Assembly (NCBI GenBank): GCA_025174535.1
Contig: JALBUN010000020.1
Location: 1 to 64,000, forward strand
Source of the DNA: Cantharellus purpuraceus
Lineage: Eukaryota > Basidiomycota > Agaricomycetes > Cantharellales > Hydnaceae
Direction: 5' to 3'
Length of the DNA stretch: 64,000 bases
Shown: positions 11,262 through 23,600 of the stretch, one piece after another
Layout: the number at the start of each line of letters is the position of its first letter
Numbering within the stretch: the first letter of the stretch is position 1
Position numbers and translations under genes: made by a program
The notes under the pieces: model-generated
Seen by the model: only the letters and a program-made list of their open reading frames with translations
What the model was told of the DNA's origin: nothing
The model's database searches: none

Positions 11262-12555
11262 AACACGTAATTGCGAACACACCTATTCGGTCTCACTGTG
11301 TACGCTTATACCATCTTCTATTCCTTCCGTTTTGAACAGGCATTGGGAACAGGATATTATTGTTTTATCCACCCTACACAGTTTCATGGTGAAGGTTCGA
11401 ATTCTGTCGATACATTGACTTGCTCTGGGTGTGGTAGGCCCGGATAAGTTCAGTAGCGCTGTAATAACACTGTAAACTTTCTACACACCCCATATCGCGA
11501 TCCCTTTTAAACGGCTGATCTGACAATATGGGTTGTTGCAGCAGCACAAGTCAATGTTTGTTAGGTAATTAGCAACCAGACTTTGTTCCTAATCTCGGAT
11601 GAGTTAACAAGTACCCATCGTATGCGGTAGACTTGCACGGTCATCTGTCTAGGAGGCATGATTTACTTAAGTCGGATGCTGTCGGAATCCTTATTATTCT
11701 TCATGAAATGGACCTTGAAATATACCATTAGTCGATCCGTTTAATTAATTTCAAACATCTGTATCGCTTCCTGAACGTTCATCTTGCCATAATAACGCGG
11801 TTGAACTAATGCCAATCTTTGACAGACTTCATTGGCTCAACAACGGTCCTCAAAGCCGCCGAGTCACTGCCGTAGTACGAAGTGATCATCGCTACCGCCG
11901 TTGATTGATCGTCATGGAACTGGCGGTGGGGAAAACTGCCATGACTGTTCGTTAATCCAAACATCTGGAGCATCAGGAAATGCAGACCAGTTAGGACGTC
12001 AACTCTGGGTGGGACTTTCAAGTTGTAGATAGCTGACAACTCAGCGGCGGCATAGATATTCTTGCGAGACCAAAGCTGCAGAGGCTGCTCGTTCTTATGC
12101 TACGATCGGGCTCACCCGTGGCATGTCGACCGAAAACCGAAACTTGCAGCACCGGGCATCCAGTTATGTTACATCTGTCACGCCTATGAAACGGCTTGTG
12201 AAGCCCTCCCAGGTGTAAGATGTATGTCAAAACATGTCCTGGGGGTTCTAATAGAGTCACGCGACATATGCCAATGATTAAGAGGGCTGATTGCTGTGAA
12301 GGGTGCAGGATGCACAAGCTATATAAACCAAAGTGCAAACGATCAGAAACATGACAAATGTAAATTGCGGAATAAGATGATCTAATCAACTAAAAAAAAG
12401 TCTAATTAGTTCTAAAAGTAGTCATAGCCAATACTACTATTGACGTCCAGAGCGTTCACCACATCCGTCCAACATGGCAGTCCATTTCAATGAGAGAAAT
12501 ATAGGCTCGTTCTTTAATAAGCTATTCTATAGCACATAAACTGCCCTGTATGTAA
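11262..12555. other. Intergenic, no gene supported
   Basis: There are short frames on both strands. The minus-strand frame 12039-11806 looks protein-like but has no convincing splice partner or family match. I leave this stretch unannotated. Confidence 0.4.
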
Positions 12556-12638
12556 GCATCAATGGGGTAGTGGTAACCTTAGTCGTTGCCACGTGTTGAC
12601 AGTTCGACTAGCCGCGAGTTCAATTCTCGCTTGATGCA
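12556..12638 (+). tRNA. tRNA-Gly(GCC) with 12-nt intron
   Basis: This folds as a standard tRNA. The acceptor stem GCATCAA/TTGATGC has discriminator A. The D arm is GGGT/ACCT. The anticodon stem AGTCG/CGACT encloses TTGCCA, a 12-nt intron and T. The T arm is GCGAG-TTCAATT-CTCGC. The anticodon GCC is at 12588-12590. The intron sits at the canonical position after base 37. A short T run follows. Confidence 0.9.
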
Positions 12639-13944
12639 TTTTGCCTACGACTTAAATTATCAGCGCTCTATCATTCAATGTACTATATAGGCTAGCCTGT
12701 ACTCAAAGTATAAACATTTAAAGGTATATAAATATCATTTGGCCTCTTCCCATATCGGATAATTCTTAGTAGCAGTTGCGTGCTCTCTAATCGTTCAATT
12801 CTTTACTAGCAATTTTGCAGCACAGATAGGATGGTGAAAGTCTCCTCTTAGCTAATTCCGACCGAGTGAAATAGCGCAGCATCGCTTGAGGAAGAGACGT
12901 ACGTATGATGACACAAAAACGATATGGATTGTCGCAAGAATCCGCTCCTACCTTCATTCAACCCTCATGTGACGTGCATCCAGTGATATTGACCTGCGAC
13001 AACTGATTATTTTGTCGCAGTGGCAGACACCTCGCAGAGTTACTGACATGCCTCCCATAAATCAATTGTATTTATTGTTCTTATTCGTAGTGTAGAATTT
13101 CCAAAAATATAGTTTAGGTAATATAAGTATTGAGCGAATAAGAGAGAGAGGGCTATTAAACAACTCGCGTTGTCTCACTCATCTAGAGTCGGAAAGGCGC
13201 TAACTTCGAAGACCATGTGTGCTGCTTTCTCTCCCAAGACTAGGCAGCAACACAGTCCCCTCAACGACTGAATGCCTCCAAGCACCCTACGCACGACGTC
13301 CTCAGTTTTGATGATATCAGATAATGTGTCCCAGGTGGGTCATTCAGAGGTGTCGCCCTGTGAATGACCGTTGCCACAAACGGTCATAGAGAACCTGCTA
13401 CCCATGATCTCTAATGTTGTTACCTAGGCAGATCCGTTCGTTAAGGGTCACGTCGTCCGGGGAAGGGTACAAGGCTGTAATAAAGGCACTTTCGATCGAT
13501 GTGTGGACGTCCGTTGCGGTACGCAACAAGTCCCGTACTCTTGCCAAATAACATAATTAATCTTAAAAAAAAACCAATCATGAGCCTGTGAAGCGTAGTA
13601 AAGATAGCATCGTGATATAAGCTCCTGCACCTCTAAAAGTCGGTCATGACATAATACCGTGAATGATTTGTGGCGCAGGTTGCAGACGCGAAATGTCACG
13701 TGATGTGAATATCACGTTTCTGCTTCCTACTGAAGATAGTGATACCTGCTGTATGGTAGACCCTCCAGAACGCCATGATGCCCGGACCACGGTATGCGGT
13801 TCGTCATGCATCAGAGCCATGTTTGTTTACCAGCATAGCAGACTCTCTCATGTCCATCTCGGAATCATGTCACGATATCCAATGAGATCGTAAACACGTG
13901 GAAGACGTCCTTTGTATCCGGTAGTGGTGCCACTGATGGCCTAA
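12639..13944. other. Intergenic, no gene recognised
   Basis: No supported coding sequence. A RTGATGA match near 12905 and a CTGA near 13004 were considered as C/D-box signals but have no closing stem. Nothing else is evident. Confidence 0.45.
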
Positions 13945-15319
13945 ATGACTTCATCATTCAGCTCCAGACTGCTTCTCGTGCGTAGTAAGTGTTCTCTCCT
14001 ATCCTGCTTGTCATCCAGGTGCCCTAGACTCTACCTTCAGTCTCTCCAAATGCAGTATCGGACCTTTGATACCTGCCGCACGCTTGTTCCGAGTATCTTC
14101 CACTCCATCCCTCACTTCCCTCACCAGTGGGGCGCGCTATGCACGAGCAGAAGCAGCGTTGCGCATTGCCTTATCCAGATGTGACGCTGAACCTAGTCCC
14201 TTGGAACTGCAAGTCCGTGTCCTGGAGAAAGGTCTAGAGGTCTGGAATGGGCGAGCCGGACGTGGGTATGAGAGAGTTCAAAAGGCAGAAGAGGCATTAG
14301 CGGCAGCACGACGGGATGCGGAGTCCAATGAGGTGCGGAGTAGCTTCGGTCAGCTGCAGCGTGAGAAGTGGATGGGCATGAAGGAGAAAGACGAAGCACT
14401 GGAGATGGTGGAGAAGATCAAAGGATTGATAAAGCAGCTGAATGCGGACATTAAGGACGGTGTTAGGGTCTCACCCAACCATTGGAATGTGGATTCTGTG
14501 CCTTCGAAGGTCTTAGACGAGTCAGGCGAGACAGCTACAAAGAAAGCTGCAATTCTCTTTTCTGGTAGATTTCCGCAGCCCTACTTGGAGAAGCTTCCTC
14601 GCTCCCGCCGTAGCGTGGAGCCATTACGATTACCACTGCAGGTAATCGACCATCCTGGCCGTCACCGAAGCTCGACCCTCCGTTCGGAATCTGCTGGCAT
14701 TGCACCTCCCACCCCCTCTACTACACAACCCTCCACTCCCCCCCCTGCGACACCCACGAACGAGTTTGGTGCTGCATTCATTCACACACCGTTTGCATTG
14801 AAGTCAGTGGCGCAATACCTTGCAGAGATGGAAAAGAGCAACTTTGAGGAGACTAACCATATGACTCTGCCGAGTTACGTGGGAGTCCTCTTGGATGAGC
14901 TCACTGAGGATAGGTTCCGTAACGAGAGCCTACATATTGGCGAAGTTTCACCATCATTTAAACATCATCCTCACGCCAGTACAACTGTTGAATCCGCCAA
15001 GTCGAGCCGGGGTATGACGTTATTCACGTCTCCGATCCCAAACCATAAATTTGGGTCAAAAGGATTGTTAGGACGTCCGTTCAGCAGTCCTTTGAGTACT
15101 CGTTCCCGCTCTCCATCTCAATCTCCAACACTAGCGGCACCTTCCGTTGATTCTGTCACATCTGAGAAGGTACTTCAAACGCCCTTGAATACTACCGCAG
15201 GGGATTCTCCGTCGAGTTCTCAGTTGGCATCATCATCCCAAAGACACCAAATAAAGAGTCCAGGACGGGTGGGAACTTTGATGCAAAGTGTCAAGAAGGG
15301 CGTTAGAAGAGTGTTATGA
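13945..15319 (+). CDS. Unknown protein with N-terminal coiled coil
   Basis: A long open frame (14028-15319) lacks any ATG in its first 100 codons, so an upstream exon is required. The ATG at 13945 (exon 13945-13984) joins through GTAAGT to an acceptor at 14027 (CCCTAG, 43-nt intron), in phase, giving 443 residues. An acceptor at 14018 would also work. Residues about 40-155 are rich in Ala, Glu, Arg and Lys in heptads (AEAALRIAL, LEKGLEVW, KAEEALAAARRDAE), probably a coiled coil. The remainder is Ser/Pro/Thr-rich, with a TPST-type proline run and a basic C-terminus (SVKKGVRRVL). No enzyme motif is seen. It could be a cytoskeletal or nuclear scaffold; I do not recognise it. Confidence 0.6.
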
Positions 15320-15561
15320 AGGTATCAAGGTTGGGTGAGTGAACATCCATACGCATCAGCGCTCAGCGCCAGCTGCCAGCGTTTTTATCTTCTTGGAGCC
15401 GACATAATCGCGCATGAATTATACATTGAGCATGAATTTATAATTACTATGTATCTTAGATAACATGATTTTCAAGCTGCAGAGCTAGAGCTTCAGCCCT
15501 TTCCCAATTATCGACTCCATCGTTGATCACGTGATTACACGAATTTCAGCCTTCTTCTATC

Positions 15562-16149
15562 ATGCGCTCAACTGTGTTACGGCTCGCCCAATCCGTATCT
15601 GTAAAACCTCTCAATTTGCGAGAAACAAGTGCACAACTATACCCACCGATTCCGTACGCGAGTTTGGTACTTAGTTTCTACGAGTGCTCTCCTGAATACA
15701 GTTGAAGTTTATTTCGCAGGCTTCTGCGTGCCCATCGTAATCTGCCCCTGGATATGCGGATGTTGGGTGACGAGTATGTGAAGTCAGGTATATTTTTGTC
15801 GTCATGTGGTGGTTTGACACCACTGAGCAAATTACTATGCAGAATACCGCCGACATCGAGATACGACGAATCCTCTGCATATCATTGGATTCCTGTCACA
15901 ATGGAAATTTTATTTGGAGCAATTGCCTACATCAAAAGATGGAGGTCAATTCAAGGGCAAGAAACTGGATACGGCAGTGTTTGAGAAAGTTAGTTGTGCG
16001 CCTACTGTCGCGCACTGCTCCCTCTGACGTGGCCCCTAAAGATGTCTTCGGAGCAGATTTCACAATTGTATGAGCTCATGCATGCATCAAAAGACGTTTG
16101 GAAACCTGTGGAGAAAGAAAGCGACGGGAAGTCCTCGGGTACGAATTGA
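15562..16149 (+). CDS. Succinate dehydrogenase assembly factor 3 (ACN9/Sdh7, LYR-type)
   Basis: Mitochondrial matrix assembly factor that helps mature the iron-sulfur subunit of complex II. Exons 15562-15653, 15720-15787, 15843-15988 and 16042-16149 give 137 residues. All introns are short GT..AG. Family hallmarks appear in order after splicing: a basic N-terminal presequence ([11 protein letters not shown]), the YPPIP / LLRAHRNLP region that corresponds to the LYR segment, [53 protein letters not shown], and [17 protein letters not shown]. The LYR tripeptide itself reads as P-LLR at the exon 1/2 junction, so either the motif is degenerate or that junction is slightly off. It converges on the cyanase gene with about 200 bases between stops. 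Confidence 0.9.
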
Positions 16150-16356
16150 CCATAGCGAACTCCACTCAGGTGTGTTCCTCCCATCGTATCATACGCACGT
16201 GTTCAATTCCTCACTGAGTCGCGCAAATCATTTCTGGGATATTTCAATTGGTAGTGTACCCCGCATTGCATTTCACCAACGGTGCATTCGAAAGATACCT
16301 AACTGCACGCGCAAGCCAGAACTACCAACCTGCACCTATCGGAGTTGCAGGCCTCT

Positions 16357-17092
16357 TCACCATGTTGCGTAGGGCAAGAACTTCCCGCTATAGAAGAGCC
16401 CATGAGACACTGCTAGATCTAATCTGGAAATGGAACTTACTCGAACGTTAAAACGACCCTATCACCTTTAGGATGAGGCTTCCTCTCCACACGAACTGTG
16501 CAATCGATCATGGACATGATACCGTCTCCAAACTTTTCGTGGATAACAGCCTGCTCACACAATGTTCCAGCGTCTATTGCTTGTATAGAGTTAGGGACCT
16601 TACCTTTAGTGGGTGTCCATACACCAACACGGCCTCGTAGAGCCGGTAGATAACAGGGTCAGTGGGAGGAATGGGGCCAACCCCGCGGTCGGGGAACCAA
16701 TTTTCCCCCAGGTCAGCGGTGACAGAGGCTTGTTGAATGCCAAGGAAGGATGTCAATGCACTGAGTTGCTCAGGCGTTGCTTTAGCCTGTGTGATACCCT
16801 TGTCGATCCCAGAGGGTGAAGGCCCTTGTGAGCACTAACCTGGCCATACATCAGCGCTGCAACCCACACTTCGTCCTTCCCAATGGCTTTTCCAATTTGC
16901 TCAAACGTCACACCTATTAACGAAATATTGCATATTCAGCAGGAGAATGGGTACACCCAGCAGAGTAACACACCCTTCTTAGCCTTGGCATCTAAGAGAG
17001 TCTGGAATGGGCTAGCGAGCTGATGTGCAGTTTATTTCAACGCTGACGAAGATGCTCTGTAGGCTGCCACCTACCTCAGGTTTTGTGGACAT
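16357..17092 (-). CDS. cynS: Cyanate hydratase (cyanase)
   Basis: Catalyses bicarbonate-dependent breakdown of cyanate to ammonia and CO2; expected in the cytosol as a decamer. The minus-strand model from the ATG at 17092 to the stop at 16357 has six exons and about 153 residues, matching the usual 150-160. Conserved segments in order: FQTLLDAKAKKGVTFEQIG (N-terminal helix-turn-helix-like domain), GKDEVWVAALMYGQ, NWFPDRGVGPIPPTDPVIYR, RLYEAVLVYG with the catalytic Arg and Glu, HEKFGDGIMSMIDC with the catalytic Ser, and C-terminal DGKFLPYATW. The last segment is supplied by a small final exon joined over an intron beginning GTAAGT near 16440, and its presence confirms the model. It appears intact. 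Confidence 0.92.
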
Positions 17093-17750
17093 TAAACTGG
17101 CCGTTGTTGTGGGACAGGAGAAAGAAGTACTTACAAACACCCGCACATGCTATCGGATAGCAGGAGTTTGAATTTTCGAAGCCTTGACTGGGCTGAGTGG
17201 TAGATAGTAAACTGAAGCTGTTGACTGGAAGATAAAATTGAAGTTGTCAGGAACGTGTGAGTCTCCATGCAGTTGCATAGGTGATGAGTCAGCGCGTGCA
17301 TCTTAGTTTTGGTCTCTATATATGTAGAATACCCGCCTTTGTGTCCTTGGCTTTCGTACATCCGACAGAACTACCTAGTATTACTATGCTATCTATTTCC
17401 CGGTGGTGGGATACCAACATCCGTAAAAAATCACTTCATGCGTGTGAGTTTCAAACTCCCTGATACCTGCCTGGCGGTACACGCCACTGAGTACTAATGT
17501 CCGACTCGGTCAAATTGGCTAGGTTTCGTGGTCTGATACTACATCCACTCTCCGACTCATGGATGTATTATACAGTCGTGTACGTACACAATACTCTTTT
17601 CAACCAAAGTGTAGGTCACTCTGTACATACAGTCCTTGTATTTACATGCATGACAATGCGCGGGAAATTTCAGCACACCTTCAGGAGGAAGAAAAAATAG
17701 AATGTTTCAGGGTATGGACATAGTGTGAAAGAAGAAATAATAGAGATAAG
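17093..17750. other. Intergenic, no gene recognised
   Basis: About 660 bases holding the cyanase 5' region and the permease 3' UTR. Only short, unlinked frames are present. Confidence 0.5.
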
Positions 17751-19728
17751 TTATGTCCGTTTCGAAATACGAATCTCTAACCATCTAAGCGGGGGGTATG
17801 CCGTCAGAGCTGCGATAAATGACAGCTCGAGCCCTAAATCGCCCGTCTTCTTTGCTATCGGACCAACGTACCATACCTGGTCCATGGCAGGTACTGCAAG
17901 ACCGAATCCAAGGGCGAGACTAATAAATGCCGCAAATCCATAAGGTAGTTTGCGAGGGTAGTTCCAGGCTGAAATATCGTATTGTTCAGCCTTTCCATGT
18001 TTAAAGAGAAAGTGCTCGAGAACAAGGATGACAGAGAAGGCACTAGACCAATAGCCAACTATACCAAGAAAGTTACTGAGTGTGTCAAAGAATCTATGTG
18101 CTCCCGCAATAGACAACGGGATAACGCTAACGAAACAGGGACAATAAAGTCAGTACATGAACACTTGCAGAAAGGATACAATACTAACATGGCAGTGCCA
18201 ACGATAGAGAATACACAGCGAGGAACGCGAGCCAAGAAAGGAAAGATGATTTGAAAGTTAAGGGATATGGAGTAGAAAGTCGCCGCGATGTTTCCCAATA
18301 TGCTAAATGCCAGTAACACCATAAGGAACTTCCCAAAGCCTCCGACTGGGCTTAGCATGGCAGCTAAGAGTCCTCCGGTGGAGCCGCTTTCATATCCTGC
18401 TTGCCAAGCCGGAACATTGGGAACGCTGGCCCCGACTGCGGCCCCGAGACACTGGAGGAAGACCTATAATGTAGACCAGCGTGTACCTCGTCTCCAGCTT
18501 GCCTAGTTATTCTAAACTCACAATAGGGATCAGAAGGCCCAGATAGGTGTATATAAATATGCGTTTGCTGTAAATTATGGAGTGAGATGGGGTTTGGCTT
18601 AAACCAACCAGAAAATAGCACCTTGGAGCATCAGGTGGCATGTAGCATGAAAAGTCTGCACTGAGACCTACATATGTGATGACGAAGCCTGCAATGGCTG
18701 AGGCGAATGACAGTACGGCAGGCGCCGTGGCTGGCTCGAATATCATTGGGTTTGTCAAATGATGCCCACCCACGCCGATAGCAATGACAAATGTAACAAC
18801 GACAGGTATCCATGCAAATCGCTCATACCTGGATACGGGACGAGGTGAATACCTTAGGTATATCATCAGCTAGAGGGAGTCTAATTACCGATGAAGAACC
18901 GTGTATCCCATGAAAGAGATGACAAGAGAGAGAGCCACGACAATAACGATGCCAACACTAGGAAAGCATGACTAGGATTCAAAAATATTTGTCAAAGGTA
19001 CTTACGTCCAGCTCAAGTTACCATTGGCAATGCTAGCAAGGGTCTGGCCTCCCAGGATGCTGTCGATGATGTTGAAGCCCATCATACCCACTAAATTGAA
19101 TAGCACAGGAAGAGCAACGAGGTAGTAACTAAGGTCAAGTTAGACATTTCAAAAGGCACCGAGAGTAAAAAGTGCAGACCCAAAGCTGTAGCGGGCCAAG
19201 ATCATCTGCCGCAAACCGAGCTTTGCACCAAATATTACACTAACACAAACATTAATCCGAGCACTCCGAACAATAGTATGGCGCACAAGTATGCCGGAGG
19301 GATAGGACATAGCATATTGATGAAGAGAATGACCAAGCAGCTATCCCGTGTGCCAAGGCCATAAACAAGAGGGCCAAGTGAGCCAGTCGAAAATCTGTTC
19401 CATCGCGTCGTGATCAGACATCGTTTACAGAGAAGATGATGGCAGCTGACGGAAGAATATTGACACTAATGGTGAACCAGAATGTGAACATTCTGCTGAA
19501 AGCAATGTCCGTTTTCTCTTCCAGTGGTACTGGGGCTATGCCTTGAATCAAGTCATTAGGTGCAGAGTGTAAGTTAAATAAAGCAAACCGGCCTCGCAAC
19601 TCCACACCCCAATGCATGAGACGATTGGTGTAGATAGTGACGCTTTCCATAGAAGCCAAGTTCTCATTGTCGGTGTCTAAGCGAGGTGCTTTCTTAGCAT
19701 CCTCATTGACACTGTTTTGAGCTGACAT
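17751..19728 (-). CDS. Purine-cytosine permease (NCS1 family, Fcy2-like)
   Basis: Plasma-membrane proton symporter for cytosine and purines. It starts at the ATG at 19728 and stops at 17751. Exons followed in phase include 19728-19451, 19394-19287, 19239-19180, 19128-19006, 18957-18889, 18852-18622 and 18567-18522, then further exons to the end. The hydrophilic N-terminus leads into GIAPVPLEEKTDIAFSRMF, a hallmark before the first membrane helix. Then follow NILPFSTGSLGPLVYGLGTRD split into shorter blocks by introns, AYFVIFGAKLGLRQMILARY, the GFNIIDSILGGQTLASI segment, SADFSCYMPP, and a C-terminal GYWSSAFSVILVLEHFLF. About 12 hydrophobic helices are expected and seen. All lesions in the raw frame disappear on splicing, so it looks functional. 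Part of the N-terminal intron (donor GTCAGC) is less typical. Confidence 0.88.
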
Positions 19729-20674
19729 TTTCGACGTGTTGTATAACAGTACAAGAGAGGCAGTGAGGTCGCTGGTCTGTGCAGTCTGTAGAGGGATGGT
19801 TCAGCGTACGGTAGACTATTGCAATCAGGTAAATGATGTGGTTGAGTGTGATCTGACCTCTTGTTTCAAGATGCAGTATGTAACAGAAGGGCGGAAGATG
19901 TCGCGTGACTGCTAGGGGATACGTATCCGATCGCGACGAGTGCAGAACGAACTAAGTATGGATACTTTGACTGGGATCAAAGATACGCAGAATACAGCCA
20001 TTTATTTTAACAAATAGACGGACACTTATGCCCTCCTATGAGTAATTGTGGGGGCACTTTGAGCTAGTCCCTGCAATACCAGACACTGGCCATGTACGCG
20101 TAAACATATTCTTGACTGAGTCGTTTACCGGCGTCTCTTTTCCTCGATTTAAATCATTTAAGGTGACTCTTTAGTTTCAGGTGCTGATGATTCCAGGCCA
20201 TCGGCAACGGGCGTCCAGCTGAGCCATAAAATAAGCGGAGTTTAACCCCGCTAAAATTTGTCCTCACTTTCGTTCTTTACCCACCATCACCACAATTTTT
20301 CATTCACGTAGCATAGTCATCACATCCAGACAAGATTTCCCCACTCCTTCTAAAATTATCCTTCAAGCTGAATGTTTGGTGGTATATTCTGTAAATATAT
20401 TCTGTAAATAGCAAATTATGCGGTTTTCTCGGCTTGAGCCGACGGCAACACTATTTTGAGCATCCACCGATATCGTTAGGTCGTGCTGATGCACCTCAGA
20501 TTGGTATCGTGAAAAATGCATTGATTTCGGTCACGTGACCTGTCTCGATTTTTGACACCCGCTAGCGTGTGGCGTGACTGCCTGCCACTTTCTGGACGCC
20601 CCTATATACCCAAGCCCTTCAAGGGATTTCTATCTTACTATTCTACTTAATACTATACCTCCACAAGTCATCTA
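19729..20674. promoter_or_regulatory. Divergent promoter region, permease and kinase
   Basis: The two genes diverge from this 946-bp interval. A TATA-like CCTATATACCC at about 20601 lies 70 bases upstream of the kinase ATG. A short direct duplication of ATATTCTGTAAAT is at about 20390-20410. A CACGTG-containing stretch (TCACGTGACC) lies near 20532. No operator assignment is possible. Confidence 0.45.
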
Positions 20675-23600
20675 ATGGCAACGAACGTGACGACCTTTCT
20701 CGACCCACCTCGTGTTACAAAGCCAACTTACAGGATGTATCATCCAACTCGCTGGGAGAAGGAAAAGGCTGCAGCGGGAAGTCCTGAAGCCTTTGAGTAC
20801 CCAGGAGATCCCAAGGCCATTGGTCCCTGGATTATTGGCGAGACGGTCGGCAAAGGCGCCAGCGGTGCATTGCACACCGCTATCCAGCTTTGATATACCT
20901 CTAACATTCTTACTAGGTCGAGTGAAGATAGCAAGGCACAAGCTAACAGGAAAGCTTGCGGCTGTCAAGATTCTGCCTGCTGGAATTGTTGCTCGCTCTC
21001 GTGACTCACTAGTCAAAGCTGAAAGGCACAGAATGGGGATAGAGCGAGAAATAGTTATGATGAAGCTGATGGAGCACCCCAATATTATGCGTCTTTATGA
21101 CGTGTGGGAGGGAGAAAGAGAACTGTGAGCTTCATTAAAGTCTCATTGAACACTTCTACTCACTGTGCTGGTAGTTTCTTGATTCTTGAATGGATTGAAG
21201 GAGGAGAACTATTTGACCTTATCGTGAACCGAGGTCGTCTTCCGCCACTCGAAGCTCTCACATATTTCAAACAGATCATACATGGTCTCTCCTACTGCCA
21301 TGCCTTTTCTATTGCCCATCGAGACCTCAAGCCCGAGAACATACTTATCCATGGTGCTAAGAATGAGCTGGTCAAGATTGCGGATTGGGGAATGGCTGCT
21401 TTTCAATCTCCCTACGCACAGCTCGAAACCAGCTGCGGTTCTCCTCACTATGCTAGTCCAGAAATTATCAGGGGAGAACGATACGAGGGTGCCAAGGCCG
21501 ATATATGGAGTGTCGGTGTTGTTCTTTTTGCGCTTATTGCCGGAAAACTCCCTTTCGATGACAAAGACGTACCTCATCTTTTAAGCAAAGTAAAGTCTGG
21601 TAAATTTGAGATGCCATCTTACGTCTACCCAGAAGCCGCCGACCTTATTCAACGGATGCTCGTGGTCGATGTGCACAAGCGGATCACAGTACGTCTGGCA
21701 ATAGCTTGTGATTACCCGTCTTGACGTACTTGCAGATGCCAGAGATTCTCTTACATTCCTTTTTCTCGCGCGACACTCCAGGAATTTATTACAATCCACC
21801 GCCTTCAGTCTCGGACTTGCAAACACCCCTCTGCTCCGTGGATGATGTTGACCAGGATGTGCTTTCCAGTCTACGCATCATCTTTGGAAAGCATGCTTCC
21901 CGCGCTGTCATATTACATGAGCTCCTACAAGACACACCGAGTTGTGCGAAAGCATTTTATGTCCTTCTGCTCAAGTTTCGGGACCGCCAGATGGAGAACT
22001 TCAATAGCGAGCGTGATGACTCTGACAGCAAGACCGGCCCACATCCATACCAGAGTCCGCGTTTTCAACCCCCGGATTATCCAATCGTCCCGAGCGTGGT
22101 GTCATCGCCACCCGAACCTGCACTACCCCGGAATGCGATTCGCCCAGCTCACACTCGCACCCGCTCATCTCCAAATAAACATCGCTCTGCCCCTGTAGAT
22201 ATGCGACCTCATCTTCCTGCTATGTCTGGTACTCGTCATCGTCTACCTCTCCCACTCGTTCCCGTTCCTAGCTATGCGACAGCAACGAATTCATCCAAGA
22301 GCAGGGAGAGCGCCTTGTTGAGCCCCAAAATTCCTTCTGATCCAGCCCCATCCATGCCACTCTCACCTGTACCATCATACCAGGCGACAATATCATCTCC
22401 TGTGCTCACTAGGCCAAAGGATAGGAGACGCGAAACTACGTCTGTCACGCGAAGTCTTGGTCTGAATGTACCATGCCCGATGTCTCCCCACGCGACAGGT
22501 CTTGCAGCCGGTTCTAAATCGCGGCGGCGTGACACCTCACCAAGTGGACGTAGACCTTCCCTTGGTCTCGGCATCACAACACCTGTTCCTCCGACCCCCC
22601 CGACCCCTCCTGCTCAGGCGCGTGCTCGTGCGTCAGCCTCTCACAAACTCTACCCTGTACAAGGGAGCTCCGACATCACGATCACTCTCCCTGTCGCACG
22701 TGTTCGACGCGCTACATCTCCTGTACCACCTCTTTTCATTACATCCACAACATCTTCACAACCTACTGTGGAGTCGTTCGTGCCTCTCAAGTCACCACGT
22801 ATGCTCGACCCTGAGACTCAGTCTGCAATGGATGACCTCGTGAGTCAAGCTAATGTGCTTGGAGCACTAGACAATGCGGCGCACATGGCAAGAGATCGTG
22901 CAGCACATCATGTCTTGCAAAGTCCCGCGGTATTACAAGAAGTTCAGAAACCTTCCAGAGTCAGTGTAGGCGATGGCCAATTCTCGTTAATACATGGGGA
23001 ACTTGACCACTCATGCGGACAGCCCAATCATCGTTCGGCTACCCAAGAAAAGGAAAATCATCACACCAGGAGCCCTCAGAGGTGTCGAGCAGGTAGCGAA
23101 GGAACGAAACGCACAGGATCTTTCAAAAATACAGTCCTAGGGCGATCCAACCATGCACCGGAGCGGACGGTTTGTGCAACCGTTGATGAGGAGAAGGAGA
23201 ACGACAATGCCGGAGAGGTGAGACGGAGTAGGGCAGGCAGTGAAGGTACATCAAAGAGAGGAATGGTTAGGAAGAGTAGACGTAAGTATTCCCCTCATTT
23301 CGCTTCTCTGCCACTTAGAACAGTTTTAGCCGCTGCACTCGATCTTGCCCCGACAACCCCTGTTTTCCCTGCTCGACAAACATTTCACATTGCCTCACCC
23401 ACATCTACGCCGATCATGCCCTTATTCAGCCCCGTTGTGGGCGAGTTTCGTGGATGGTTTTCAAACTTATTCAATTGGAGGACTCCCACGTACATTCTGC
23501 ACTCTCATAACAATTGCACAGCAACCCGCGACGAGACGGCAAGGCTGCTCGTACAATTTGGGGTGTCAGTCGTACTGGAGGATGGTCAAGGCTGGGGTGT

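Noticed and set aside
11806..12389. Minus-strand frames that look protein-like
   Set aside because: No consistent splice join, start or motif; a passing resemblance to an ESCRT-III segment did not hold up when read residue by residue.
12905..13010. C/D-box snoRNA
   Set aside because: A RTGATGA and a CTGA are present about 100 bases apart, but there is no terminal stem and no identifiable guide element; such short motifs occur by chance.
16248..16451. Plus-strand frame of 67 codons
   Set aside because: It overlaps the cyanase last exons on the other strand and is not linked to SDHAF3, whose stop is at 16149.
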